Assembly (NCBI RefSeq): GCF_036588685.1
Contig: NC_086374.1
Span: 72,290,457-72,354,456, forward strand
Length of the DNA: 64,000 nucleotides
Direction: 5' to 3'
Source: Mytilus trossulus
Taxonomy: Eukaryota; Mollusca; Bivalvia; Mytilida; Mytilidae
Shown: positions 53,601 through 58,999 of the stretch, in pieces
Numbering within the stretch: the first letter of the stretch is position 1
Layout: each line of letters opens with the position of its first letter
Position numbers and translations under genes: made by a program
Notes under the pieces: generated by a model
What the model was told of the DNA's origin: nothing
Seen by the model: only the letters and a program-made list of their open reading frames with translations
The model's database searches: none

Positions 53601-55132
53601 TGTTGCATTGATATTTACTAACTAGTGTAGGAACAGGAAGATATCGAATTATTGTTAACATTTTTAGACTGGTTTAAACAGGAAGAACAGACTGACTTTA
53701 ACATTGTTAAAAAAACTTTCGGTGAGCAGAAATAGAGACATGTTTCAGATAATAGTACACATTTTGTATTTTTAGTTATTTCCATACAAAAACTGAAAAG
53801 CTTAAGTGACATTTCATATTCCTCTCTATCATTCATATTCAAATTTTAACAAAATGTACAATAGCTGTTTATATTCTTTACCTAAATATACAAAAGCGTC
53901 TGAACAGAGGTCTCTCATTTCTTTATTCGAAATGTTTAGACCTTTTTTCTATTCTTTACTAGTTTTGACATTTAAATGGCATCGGTAGCTAAATGATCAT
54001 AGTAGTCGAATTGAATCACAAGCTTATCAACACTGAAGTTTTGAGTTAGAAATCTGCACGTGGCAGGTGTGCTCTATTCTAACCTTACTTATTACATTAA
54101 TTGTTTCACATATTTGGGAAAATCAGGATACTTTATTAACTAAAAAAGGCGTTATAGTAGCATGCACTTCATACCAAACTTGATGATATAAATCTGAGTT
54201 ATTGCAAATAAAACATTTTTTGTGATAATAAATCATTGAACTATACACAAACGTAATTGAGGAAAATTCACTAACATGACTAAGTAACAGTGTTATTAAA
54301 TGATAAAATTTAACAAAGTTCCTTACGGATGGAAGGATAGATGGAGGAATGGATGGAAGGATGGGGATGTGGAGGGGGGAAGGGATTGAGGAATGAATGG
54401 ATGGATGGATAAATGAATGAATGAATAATAGAATGAATGAATGAATGAATGAATGAATGAATGAATGAATGAATGAATGAATGAATGAATGAATGAATGA
54501 ATGAATGAATGAATGAATAAATAAATAAATAAATAAATGAATGAATGAATGAATTAATTAATTTACAAACGAACGAACGAATGAATGAATGAATCAATCA
54601 ATGAACGATAAAATGAATGAATGAATTAATGAACAAATAAATGAGTGAATGAACGAACAAACGAATGAATGAATGAATAAAATTGTATATTCATAGTGAT
54701 TGAAAAACTACTTACCACACCAAATGTATTTAAAACTAATCGATTAATTCATACACATAAATTTGAAACATAAAAATGTCTGCCATCAAACAAAAACTAA
54801 ATGAATTCCAATATATCTATGTATAACTTTTGATTCGAATATTTTCTATTTATAAATAAATAGGTTTTCCCCAGATAATATACTAGTTTCTATTTTTAAA
54901 CAAATGAAATGTACAAAACATGTATTTTTATAATGACAGTGCAACCATTCGAAGAAAGCACTAAAATCCTACCTGTGTGACTCGTAGCAAAACGTGCAAA
55001 GAACAACACAAAGATGTTTAAAATTAACTCAAAAATATAATTGCTCAAATAACGATGAACATTACACCCAGACATTACATAGTATTTTATTAAAGGGACA
55101 ATAGCCACAAGATATAAAGAAATTTGAAACAT
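20273..55132 (-). CDS. Gene A: Death / RHIM-like / ten-Ig / TIR-like mosaic protein (spliced model)
   Basis: This is a spliced model read from AG/GT signals on the minus strand. The exons are listed separately. All internal exons are multiples of 3 nt, begin with two bases completing a split codon and end with one base (phase 1-1), and joining them gives one open frame of about 1555 codons ending at 20273. The order is signal-like exon, linkers, Death domain, linker, RHIM-like motif, two linkers, ten I-set Ig domains, TIR-like domain. Death, RHIM and TIR domains are homotypic signalling modules in innate immunity, so a signalling role is inferred. No membrane helix is visible between the Ig and TIR-like parts, so the product may be cytosolic or secreted. 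The section from the Death exon to the stop is well supported. The exons above 45.2 kb are less certain, and two genes instead of one cannot be excluded without transcripts. Confidence 0.6.
21511..21816 (-). CDS. Gene A exon: Ig domain 10, adjoining the TIR-like exon
   Basis: A 306-nt phase 1-1 exon with acceptor GACCCTTAG and donor CCAG/GTATGT. It starts G-K-P, with Cys near residue 24 (ISIECRIQA), Trp in VQWLKKDKGK and close GHYFCEATNIAGTT. The G-G part of the array signature is replaced (FEHSIKPSLTI). It splices directly to the TIR-like exon in frame (VATNIP then D-PSINIIV). No exon with a membrane helix is visible in the 0.8 kb intron, which holds a short interspersed repeat fragment at 20713-20775. 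Confidence 0.92.
22349..22642 (-). CDS. Gene A exon: Ig domain 9
   Basis: A 294-nt phase 1-1 exon with acceptor TTTTATTTAG and donor TCCA/GTGAGT. It starts D-K-P, with Cys near residue 23 (IDIDCSVDA), Trp in LQWYRFIDGK, signature HYTGGNKRNHSLRI and close GAYRCRASNSVGEF. It is the same length as Ig8. Confidence 0.92.
23545..23838 (-). CDS. Gene A exon: Ig domain 8
   Basis: A 294-nt phase 1-1 exon with acceptor ATTTTCATAG and donor TCTT/GTGAGT. It has Cys near residue 23 (VKLICNIKS), Trp in LLWYKEVDD, signature KYEGGHSRIPELTI and close GFYICRVANSFGQS. It resembles Ig9 in the V-I-x-[IV] start and the SxGxxxSxKC end, suggesting a recent common origin. Confidence 0.92.
24924..25220 (-). CDS. Gene A exon: Ig domain 7
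   Basis: A 297-nt phase 1-1 exon with acceptor TTTCTTATAG and donor GAAG/GTAAAA. It has Cys near residue 24 (IQLTCSIIS), Trp in INWYKMENGK, signature HTGGSIQQPFLSI and close GVYFCEVENIAGKG. It is a canonical I-set domain. Confidence 0.92.
25771..25891. repeat. Inverted repeat (foldback)
   Basis: The arms aatattttttctgtctat and atagacagaaaaaatac face each other across about 60 nt, with weaker pairing extending outwards. It lies in the intron between Ig6 and Ig7, about 0.6 kb from the Ig7 exon. Confidence 0.6.
26330..26990 (+). mobile_element. Penelope-like remnant split by a nested short repeat
   Basis: An RT piece (TDTVKSASYLDVHLD near 26395-26445) is interrupted by a family 1 repeat at about 26440-26600, after which the PLE C-terminus and 3' tail resume near 26610. 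This gives a relative age: the family 1 repeat inserted after the PLE. A family 3 tail overlaps the end. Confidence 0.65.
27095..27298. repeat. Inverted repeat with a duplicated left arm
   Basis: The left arm (27095-27165, starting atggcagccgtagatttg) pairs with the right arm (27230-27298). A second partial direct copy of the arm's inner half (catgggtcgggaatttatat) sits between them at 27181-27225. It lies about 200 bp from the Ig6 exon donor. Confidence 0.75.
27502..27780 (-). CDS. Gene A exon: Ig domain 6
   Basis: A 279-nt phase 1-1 exon, with acceptor CTTTATTATAG and donor TTTG/GTGAGT. It has Cys near residue 23 (FTIVCLLES), Trp in MNWFKDDC, signature FIGGKLDSPHLTI and close GKYTCKGTTQFGTT. 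It is the shortest domain of the array and has an extra Cys after the Trp strand. Confidence 0.9.
28150..28370 (+). mobile_element. Penelope-like RT fragment
   Basis: The open piece contains SFDFSTLYTTLSHIFI and KKITHLVKWAFKSQ, matching the early RT motif of Penelope-like elements. It is truncated on both sides and followed by a family 2 repeat at 28513. Confidence 0.65.
28513..28715 (+). repeat. Short interspersed repeat family 2, well preserved copy
   Basis: Nearly identical over its length to the copy at 41570-41770, including agccaaggctccgtgttgaa. The high similarity suggests recent activity of this family. Confidence 0.7.
29395..29620 (+). repeat. Short interspersed repeat family 1, long copy
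   Basis: It runs from taaactcatcatagattcc through acgcgcgtttcgtctacaaa to cctgaggtagaaaagtctta. It lies in the Ig5-Ig6 intron and is one of the fullest copies in the window, together with 43853-44070. Confidence 0.7.
29845..30132 (-). CDS. Gene A exon: Ig domain 5, second cysteine missing
   Basis: A 288-nt phase 1-1 exon with acceptor TTTTTCTTAG and donor GGAG/GTAATT. It has the first Cys near residue 24 (VTLRCHIAG), Trp in IQWYRLVDGE and signature KYSGGTVKVPSLTI. The closing motif reads GSYILNAHNNFGE, so Leu stands where the second disulphide Cys should be. The fold is otherwise intact and there is no frameshift. The domain lacks the canonical disulphide, as in some intracellular or mechanically specialised I-set domains. 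Confidence 0.9.
30150..31200. other. Intron between Ig4 and Ig5, no feature recognised
   Basis: AT-rich intronic DNA between two Ig exons. A 68-codon minus-strand ORF (30586-30792) has no domain features and no fitting splice sites. Confidence 0.5.
31235..31516 (-). CDS. Gene A exon: Ig domain 4
   Basis: A 282-nt phase 1-1 exon with acceptor TATACCTCAG and donor GGAG/GTATGT. It starts G-K-P, with Cys near residue 23 (SMIDCFVTS), Trp in IQWCKDGK, signature FSGGSIEDPSLTL and close GTYVCEVSNDAGT. There is an extra Cys right after the core Trp, which could make another contact. Confidence 0.92.
32073..32360 (-). CDS. Gene A exon: Ig domain 3
   Basis: A 288-nt phase 1-1 exon with acceptor TTGATTTTAG and donor GCAG/GTAATT. 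It starts D-K-P, with Cys near residue 23 (TTIGCTVSS), Trp in LNWFKDEE, signature KYGGGIIQTPSLII and close ASYRCEATNIAGTG. The 2.7 kb intron between this exon and Ig2 contains the 33.7-34.9 kb foldback element. Confidence 0.92.
33694..34866. mobile_element. Foldback element built of ttgtacaa palindromes
   Basis: About 1.17 kb with terminal inverted repeats of roughly 169 bp (33694-33862 and 34698-34866). Each arm is itself a series of short palindromes whose half-unit is ttgtacaaatta. The outer ends are tgttgtgtacaag and its complement, flanked on both sides by the 4-bp CATA (33690-33693, 34867-34870), a likely target-site duplication. The interior has no coding capacity. It sits in the Ig2-Ig3 intron. 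Confidence 0.85.
35180..35467 (-). CDS. Gene A exon: Ig domain 2
   Basis: A 288-nt phase 1-1 exon with acceptor CATGTTTTAG and donor ATAA/GTATGG. It has Cys near residue 23 (TVILHCEI), Trp in LTWLKNGD and the closing motif VYTCEVTNLAGTG, plus the array signature KYNGGTNHKPALTI. It is a standard I-set domain, closest to Ig3 by eye. Confidence 0.9.
35945..36247 (-). CDS. Gene A exon: Ig domain 1
   Basis: A 303-nt phase 1-1 exon holding one I-set/V-like Ig domain: first Cys near residue 19 (GQTCVIKV), core Trp in LIWRWKQ, and the closing motif DEGYYRCQVVNAAG. I place the start at the acceptor CTCTATTTTGAAG because it gives phase 1 and the G-K-x start seen in the sister exons; the longer open frame upstream is intron. 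It carries a variant (YNKGNVENPSLTI) of the Y-x-G-G-x4-P-x-L-T-I signature shared by the array. It is the most diverged member, with a long loop before the tryptophan. Confidence 0.85.
36688..36798 (-). CDS. Gene A linker exon before the Ig array
   Basis: A 111-nt phase 1-1 exon with acceptor TATTTCCCTAG and donor GATG/GTATGT. It encodes about 37 residues including VVDGPGETTGPIGHFDD and VSPMQCGVSGLMVD. It is rich in Gly, Pro and Asp and has one Cys. No counterpart was found in gene B, so it may have come with the Ig cassette. Confidence 0.62.
37560..37800 (+). mobile_element. Penelope-like 3' tail fragment
   Basis: It contains acatgtggagcaggatctgc, then the ggagcacctgagatcaccc and gccatggcgttgtcagttt landmarks shared with the tails at 1.98, 17.77 and 26.8 kb. 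A family 4 repeat follows at 37830. Confidence 0.6.
37830..38075 (+). repeat. Short interspersed repeat family 4, copy
   Basis: Marked by acggaaatggggaatgtatc, aagccaccaattgg and a conserved ttctagataagtgctaatgg region. Other copies are at 15182, 20713, 42085 (fullest) and, reversed, at 52205-52500 and 62095-62380; a stub is at 57475. Confidence 0.6.
38286..38363 (-). CDS. Gene A linker exon TKQDSKE, conserved in gene B
   Basis: A 78-nt phase 1-1 exon with acceptor CTCTTTCAG and donor GCAA/GTAATA. It encodes a polar segment with RELTKQDSKENQSQDFA. The gene B exon at 7154-7219 has TKQDSKE and NQDFA in the same places, and the introns next to the donors also match, so this is a paralogous exon. 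No domain is recognised. It follows the RHIM-like exon in both genes. Confidence 0.66.
38977..39066 (-). CDS. Gene A exon: RHIM-like motif
   Basis: A 90-nt phase 1-1 exon with acceptor TTTCTTCAG and donor GGAG/GTAATC, encoding 30 residues. Its core is QAATVVMGDRNVVTK. The pattern [VI]-x-[VIM]-G-x-x-N-x-[VM] resembles the RIP homotypic interaction motif (core I/V-Q-I/V-G with a following Asn), which forms amyloid-like contacts in RIPK1/RIPK3/ZBP1 and in insect IMD signalling. Gln at the second core position is replaced by Val here. A related exon with the same core occurs in gene B, which supports conservation. The RHIM assignment is inference from a short motif. Confidence 0.6.
40322..40369 (-). 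CDS. Gene A candidate 48-nt exon
   Basis: A 48-nt phase 1-1 stretch between ATCGTCAG and TTTG/GTAAGT encodes KKVFYPHVWHFSESF. The donor is strong and the acceptor has a weak pyrimidine tract. It may be an alternative exon between the acidic linker and the RHIM-like exon, or a chance match. Confidence 0.27.
40824..40895 (-). CDS. Gene A linker exon, acidic (HDIHDDDMDQ)
   Basis: A 72-nt phase 1-1 exon with acceptor TTATTTGCAG and donor ACAG/GTATCA. It encodes HDIHDDDMDQLQTQLTSRD followed by FSIT. The LQTQL part could be a short helix. It joins the Death exon to the RHIM-like exon in frame. No domain is recognised. Confidence 0.6.
42085..42370 (+). repeat. Short interspersed repeat family 4, full copy
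   Basis: A full-length looking copy that ends in aggctcctgactagggacag. Its reversed relatives at 52205-52500 and 62095-62380 share the cccaagtcaggagcctctgg end. It lies in the intron just 3' of the Death exon. Confidence 0.65.
42584..42847 (-). CDS. Gene A exon: Death domain
   Basis: A 264-nt phase 1-1 exon with a textbook pyrimidine-rich acceptor (TTTCTTGTTCCAG) and donor TCAA/GTAAAT, encoding about 88 residues. The pattern is that of the Death-fold superfamily: KWLQFSEAIGYD (helices 1-2), VVRKKIGSE, FYKLLNEWLN (the Leu-Leu-x-x-Trp core near the middle), then SYLKWALEEVDEKDLVTKL as the last helices. Death domains form homotypic complexes with adaptors and kinases in immune and apoptotic signalling (MyD88, TRADD, RIPK1 are examples of the superfamily). 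Death, DED and CARD cannot be fully told apart by eye, but the Trp and the LV..L ending favour Death. It lies N-terminal to the RHIM-like exon. Confidence 0.85.
43445..43483 (-). CDS. Gene A candidate 39-nt microexon
   Basis: A 39-nt stretch between ATTATAG and AGAG/GTTTGT is open in phase 1-1 and encodes YNTERISKKKWR. The basic run would sit just before the Death exon. The acceptor lacks a clear pyrimidine tract, so this is only a candidate. Skipping it leaves the frame intact. Confidence 0.22.
44532..44687 (-). CDS. Gene A linker exon 6
   Basis: A 156-nt phase 1-1 exon, with acceptor TTAACAG and donor TATG/GTAATG. Only this frame is open; the other two have early stops. It encodes about 52 polar residues including LESLLVQEISDNSILP and QPTVLSEDAGTSTNTY. 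No domain is recognised. It probably continues the disordered spacer before the Death domain. Confidence 0.58.
44981..45127 (-). CDS. Gene A linker exon 5, acidic and Ser/Thr-rich
   Basis: A 147-nt phase 1-1 exon encoding about 49 residues rich in Glu, Asp, Ser, Thr and Gly (for example GEEDEGSLSGYGWSHDPGE and SNSSESTTLPNGASTEDGH). The donor is TCTG/GTAAGA. The acceptor is a tandem pair (AAAGCAG), so splicing could include or omit one codon without changing phase. The composition fits a disordered, possibly phosphorylated or glycosylated spacer. No domain is recognised. Confidence 0.62.
46877..46936 (-). CDS. Gene A linker exon 4
   Basis: A 60-nt phase 1-1 exon with a pyrimidine-rich acceptor (TTTTTCAAAG) and a consensus donor (CAAA/GTGAGT). 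It encodes a polar, Gln/His-rich stretch of 20 residues including EQHNLDRSQTHPKQLVQ. No domain is recognised, and it looks like a flexible spacer N-terminal to the Death domain. Confidence 0.5.
47072..47860 (+). repeat. Pair of direct repeats around a second repeated block
   Basis: About 200 bp at 47072-47266 recurs at 47650-47860 (shared words agttgttcgacctg and cacacgtataaaaattgc). The block between them (about 47402-47545) recurs at 63862-64000. The layout suggests an element with terminal direct repeats or a local duplication. Confidence 0.6.
47900..49230. other. AT-rich intron-like stretch, no gene recognised
   Basis: Only chance ORFs occur here, including a 68-codon one at 48530-48736 with no motif. 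No exon with good splice signals was found in phase 1. Confidence 0.4.
49339..50530 (+). mobile_element. LINE ORF2 C-terminal part
   Basis: The reading frame begins LIDICQTYSENWGFRFSSAK, typical of the RT thumb of jockey/CR1-like LINEs, and continues through KHVGILL, LERSHKYICKTIQGLP and RLCRMDNNLLPKR. A frameshift near 50098 moves it to the next frame, which has one stop near 50190 and then the zinc-knuckle-like LLCDKCGQFFNNIIEHIMC, ending near 50527. It is 5' truncated directly at the left inverted-repeat arm and is inactive. Confidence 0.8.
50535..50651 (-). CDS. Gene A candidate exon 3: three 39-bp repeats, or a LINE tail minisatellite
   Basis: Three tandem 39-bp units each encode a 13-residue repeat like SVECHFKVNDNTT. 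The block ends at a near-perfect donor (GAAG/GTAAGT) in phase 1, and each unit begins with TCAG, so each boundary could act as a phase-1 acceptor. From the first TCAG the exon is 117 nt. The block lies immediately beyond the 3' end of a LINE remnant on the other strand, and LINE tails can carry short tandem repeats. The exon reading and the minisatellite reading are about equally likely. The gene A frame stays open without it. Confidence 0.3.
52205..52500 (-). repeat. Short interspersed repeat family 4, reversed copy
   Basis: It reads, in reverse, the same landmarks as 42085-42370, including cccaagtcaggagcctctgg and gcgggagtttctctc. The copy at 62095-62380 is close to identical in layout. Confidence 0.6.
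53211..53282 (-). CDS. Gene A candidate linker exon 2
   Basis: A 72-nt phase 1-1 exon between an AT-rich acceptor (ATATACAG) and a good donor (GCAA/GTATGT). It encodes about 24 residues ending in the basic run KEMKRRRA and contains an internal Met (VSDKMISIIEHF) that could be an alternative start. It has no recognised domain. It lies close to one arm of the 49.2-53.4 kb inverted repeat, so it could be a chance open stretch inside a mobile element. Confidence 0.4.
54330..54690. repeat. GAAT tetranucleotide microsatellite
   Basis: A long run of GAAT units, with ATAA, GAAC and GGAT variants at its edges. It lies between gene A candidate exons 1 and 2 and produces an artefactual ORF of His-Ser-Phe-Ile repeats on the minus strand. 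A short CTT run occurs at 55510-55535. Confidence 0.95.
54973..55132 (-). CDS. Gene A candidate exon 1: possible signal-peptide exon
   Basis: An open frame from an ATG gives 53 codons and ends at a phase-1 donor (ACAG/GTAGG). It has two hydrophobic stretches, SLYLVAIVPLIKYYV and FELILNIFVLFFARFA. Starting at the second Met gives a short basic region, a hydrophobic core and a plausible cleavage site after ARFA. First exons ending in phase 1 are usual in secreted or membrane Ig-family genes. Against this, Death and RHIM-like modules act in the cytosol, and a Met in the next exon could instead be the start. The long AT-rich region above it shows no further convincing exon. Confidence 0.35.
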
Positions 55133-55899
55133 AATGGTTGTTTTGTTCTATCACGAATGAAAAAAATTTAAGAGTGAAATAATTATTCGCTTTTAGCATC
55201 TAGTATGGTTCAATTTTGTCAAAATAGGCACAAAAACATCGATTATGAATTAGTTCGACCTCGTTGAATCCGTATTCATGTGACCATCAACCATTTTGTC
55301 AACTAAATCCCATAGCAAGAGATGAATTACTCATTATTTATGCATGTTCAAAGGAAAGGAATGTCAAAATTCGAAGTGAAACAAAAGAAATATTCATTTG
55401 AAAAACTGAATAGATCCACAAAAACTCATTCTTAAACAGGTACGACATGTACAAACAATTATAACAAAATTGAAAATGGAAAGTATAAACATATATTTTA
55501 AATTATAATTCTTCTTCTTCTTCTCCTTCTTCTTCTACTATATATATAAACTACTAATTATGGAACACCTCCGCAACAGATATTATCGAGAAGGGAGGTA
55601 ATCAAAACTTATAATGTATGCACTAAAAGTTTTCCACATTTGATTCGTGCAGTTTGACCTATAAAAATCCAATTGCACGAATTGGTTATCTATTTATAAC
55701 TATTTTTAAGTTTATATTCGCTTATATGAACGTTGGCAGTCTTCAGATGTAAATTTGATAGTTTATTAGTTTGCGGCTAGACTCAAATACACACGAAAGG
55801 ATGATAAATACCATCGAGGCCAATATCTTGTAATTCGATTTTTTCTTACTTTTTATAAGATGGAGTCAAATTGGTGAATATGAATTTGACAGCTACTGA

Positions 55900-57320
55900 T
55901 CCTTTAAAATGGCTGTCAATGTGAATGGATGTGTTGTTTTCGTAGGTGACTTCAATTCAAATTTGGACAATATAAGTCAAAATTATATTGGTGATAGCGG
56001 ATTTGATAGAATTAAAGATTTATATCAAAGCAGTTATGAGATTTTTAGGGAGTATATCTCCCTCATTCTCCCTTAAGGAGCCAATTGTTTCGAATTCTCA
56101 CTGAGTGAAACGAGTATGATGAAAAACCATACTGGACACCCGATTTTGAGAGAGATCATCAGACAAAACAGTCAATGCGTAAACGATGGGTTGAAGATTA
56201 ACAGCCCAGAGGAACTAGTCATAAATTATATAAACATAAAAAAGCCAAATATAAATATTGATTGATAAATGTGTAGATTTTGTCTATATATTTTGAATAT
56301 CCAAAAGGCACTTTGAGCCTTCTGTAAGTATAGAAGACAAGAAGCTTATCCAACTCAGAGAAAATTCAAATACAAGGGCAAAATCAAAAGATAAAACGCA
56401 TCAGACGTTGTGCCTTTATTTTATCTAACTATACCTGCATAATATTAAGAAGATTTGAGAGATCAGAGGGGTCTCAATGTCATTTTAACGGTCTGGTGTG
56501 TCGTTTTTCTAGACACATCATATATAAAAGAACATCTTTGATGTCGTTTAATGGATAAAAATATCTATGTTTCACAAAAACAAATTTGCGATCTACGTAA
56601 GGGTTTGTATTCGAGGACAACAAAAATTTACGATTGCTTGAAAGGGTTAAAAAACATATCTTTTCACTCCTTTTAACTATGAGTATCGTGCTTAAAGTTA
56701 TGGTTTTCGATTATTTTAATGATTTTCAACAAAATTTGGATAGACTGAGCGCAGTCGGTTGGATATTGAATATCGAACAACGAAACGGCTGCTAACTTCA
56801 TATGAATTTCGTTTTGTGCAACACGTACAATATATCAAAAAATATGTTTACGATGGTATAAAAGAAGCTGCAGAGTGCGATATCCGTCTATTCTGGAAAT
56901 CAATTATATAGATATAAACCATCAACATCAAGAATTCGACTCAGGATTTATAGAACATTTTTAAGAGGATCTCTTGAAAATAATTTCCATCAATATAAAT
57001 CTGCAATGTATTACTTTTTGCTATAGAATTAATGACACTATGCAGTACAGATATTATTCACAATGGTGAAACATGAAATAACCCGGAAAGCTTTGCTAAA
57101 GCCTTTATGGACTATTTTTCAAACTTTAGCACAGCTCACAATACAGACACTTTGATATTCTACGACACCCTTTATTGATATTCGGAGATTTTAATAGACC
57201 TTTCTGGTGGAGTCATCAAAGAATATGAAGTGCGGGATATTGTCAAATCCTTAAAGGGAAAAAAAGCTAGAGCACACAATAAAATTCAAAATGAACAATT
57301 AATTTACGGCGGATAGGTTG
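55900..57320 (+). mobile_element. LINE remnant (endonuclease to start of RT)
   Basis: A short piece GCVVFVGDFNSNLDN near 55928-55971 matches the G-D-F-N motif of the LINE endonuclease. Further on, VRDIVKSLKGKKARAHNKIQ near 57220-57290 matches the start of the LINE RT (K-x-x-G-x-D region). Many stops and shifts lie between. It is too decayed to classify further. Confidence 0.6.
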
Positions 57321-57499
57321 GTATCCGTAGTATTACTTCATTTGTAAACATCATAGGGAAGACAGGTCGTGTACACATTTTAAAGATGGCAAATTATGTC
57401 CGCTTTGTTAGAACGGAGATCCGTTATTATAAATGTTTTTTTCTAGATGTAACTCGTAGTTACAAGGAAGTTAAATTGAGAATGGAAATGGGGAATGTG

Positions 57500-58890
57500 T
57501 CAAAGGTTTAATTTTTCCATTGATGTATCATGTGTAAATTTAATTGAATGGTGGAAAGAGTAACAATGTTCTAGAAATTCATTCAGCTGGTCATGTGATT
57601 TTGTCCATTGAAAATTAATATCGTCAATAAATCGATACCAAGATAATGACTGGTATGGAGCACTTGCAACAGAGGTTTTCCAAGTTGGCCTATAAATATG
57701 TTGGCATATGACGGCGGCATTATTGTGCCATATTAGTGCCGTTTTTCTGGAGATATTGTTTGTCATTGAATGAGAAGTTTTTGTTCTCTAGCACTAGTTT
57801 CAAGGCACTCAGCTGGAGGATTTCTGTCTTTACGAGTGTTCCATACCTCATCACGTGCTGTTTTTCATTCGTATTGTTGAAAGTTCGTATTATATATAGA
57901 AGAAACGTCAATGGAAGCAAGTGTAGTAATGTTTTGTAAAGGATTAAGGAGTTTCCATTTTCTTTAGATAATCAGACGTATCCTGAATGTAAGAGGGTAG
58001 TTCTTTAACATGAGTCCTCAAGTGATAATCTAACAATTCGAATATCTTTTCAGTGATTGTTGGCTGAAACAAGAGGTAACACTGGATTGACAGTTTTGTG
58101 AATTTAAGGCAATATACAGATTCTTCACACGCTCTGTTCCTTCGTATTGTGGAATGTTTATATAAACTGAAGGCACGTCCATGAAAACAACTATAGTATT
58201 GTTTGGTAAAGGATTAAGGCTTTCCATATTCTTTAAATAATCAGTTGTATCATGAATATTAGAGGGGAGTTCTTTTCGGATATCTTTTCAGTTGGGTAAC
58301 TGTTGGCTGAAACAAGAGTTTGACCTGGATTGCCAGTTCTGTGTATTTTAGGCAGTATATAAAATCTTCCACCCGTTCGTTCATAAGAGGTATCATTATC
58401 GATATGTTTTTTTGTTCGTACGTCTCTTGAAGGTTAAAGTTGATCTTTTGAATGGTACTTTGGGTTGGATCTAGGTTTAACTGCTTGTAAAAATAAGAGT
58501 TTGACAGTTGACGATCCTCCTTTTCTATGTAATAAATTTTATTCATCAATGACAGTGCCGCCTTTGTAGGTGGTTTTATTGCAATATCTTCTTGTTCTTT
58601 TAATGATTTCAAAACAATATTTTCTGTCTTGGGTAATTACCTTTTTTTGTTTATGCAGAACATATATCAGGAGCAAGTAAAAGAGCAAATCTTCTCATTA
58701 TAGTTAGGTTGATACATATATATAATTCGTCTCAAATATTGCCAAACTATGTTAGATCTTTTTTTTTCGTTATCAAATTGTCTTCCCTTAGTGAGATTCG
58801 AACCCTTTATTCTGTGACATCGCAGCACCGCCGACACCGTATCCAGCGCCATTTGATCATCTAGCCTACATTCCAATATACCTTTTGGTG
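57500..58890 (-). mobile_element. Penelope-like element remnant, different lineage
   Basis: In minus-strand order: AIKPPTKAALSLMNKIYY and RQLSNSYFYKQLNLDPTQ (58.5 kb, N-terminal RT region), [20 protein letters not shown] (58.2 kb), then LSWYRFIDDINFQWTKS and EHCYSFHHSIKFTHD (57.6 kb, catalytic core). Frameshifts separate the parts and about 100-200 bp around 58.0 and 58.25 kb seem duplicated. Its motif wording differs from the plus-strand PLE copies, so it is another family. Confidence 0.75.
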
Positions 58891-58999
58891 GTCGATGTTA
58901 TGCATTTCCTCGTAGGCTTTATCAGGGTTGTAACACAGTACATGGCGTATAGTGGAACGTAAATAGTGCAACTATTTAGATCAGCTATCAGCTATTTAG

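Noticed and set aside
54310..54597. 95-codon ORF of Ser-Phe-Ile-His repeats
   Set aside because: It is the translation of the GAAT microsatellite.
54961..55020. CRISPR or bacterial operon features
   Set aside because: The window is eukaryotic with spliced genes. No regular spaced repeat arrays exist apart from simple repeats and foldbacks.
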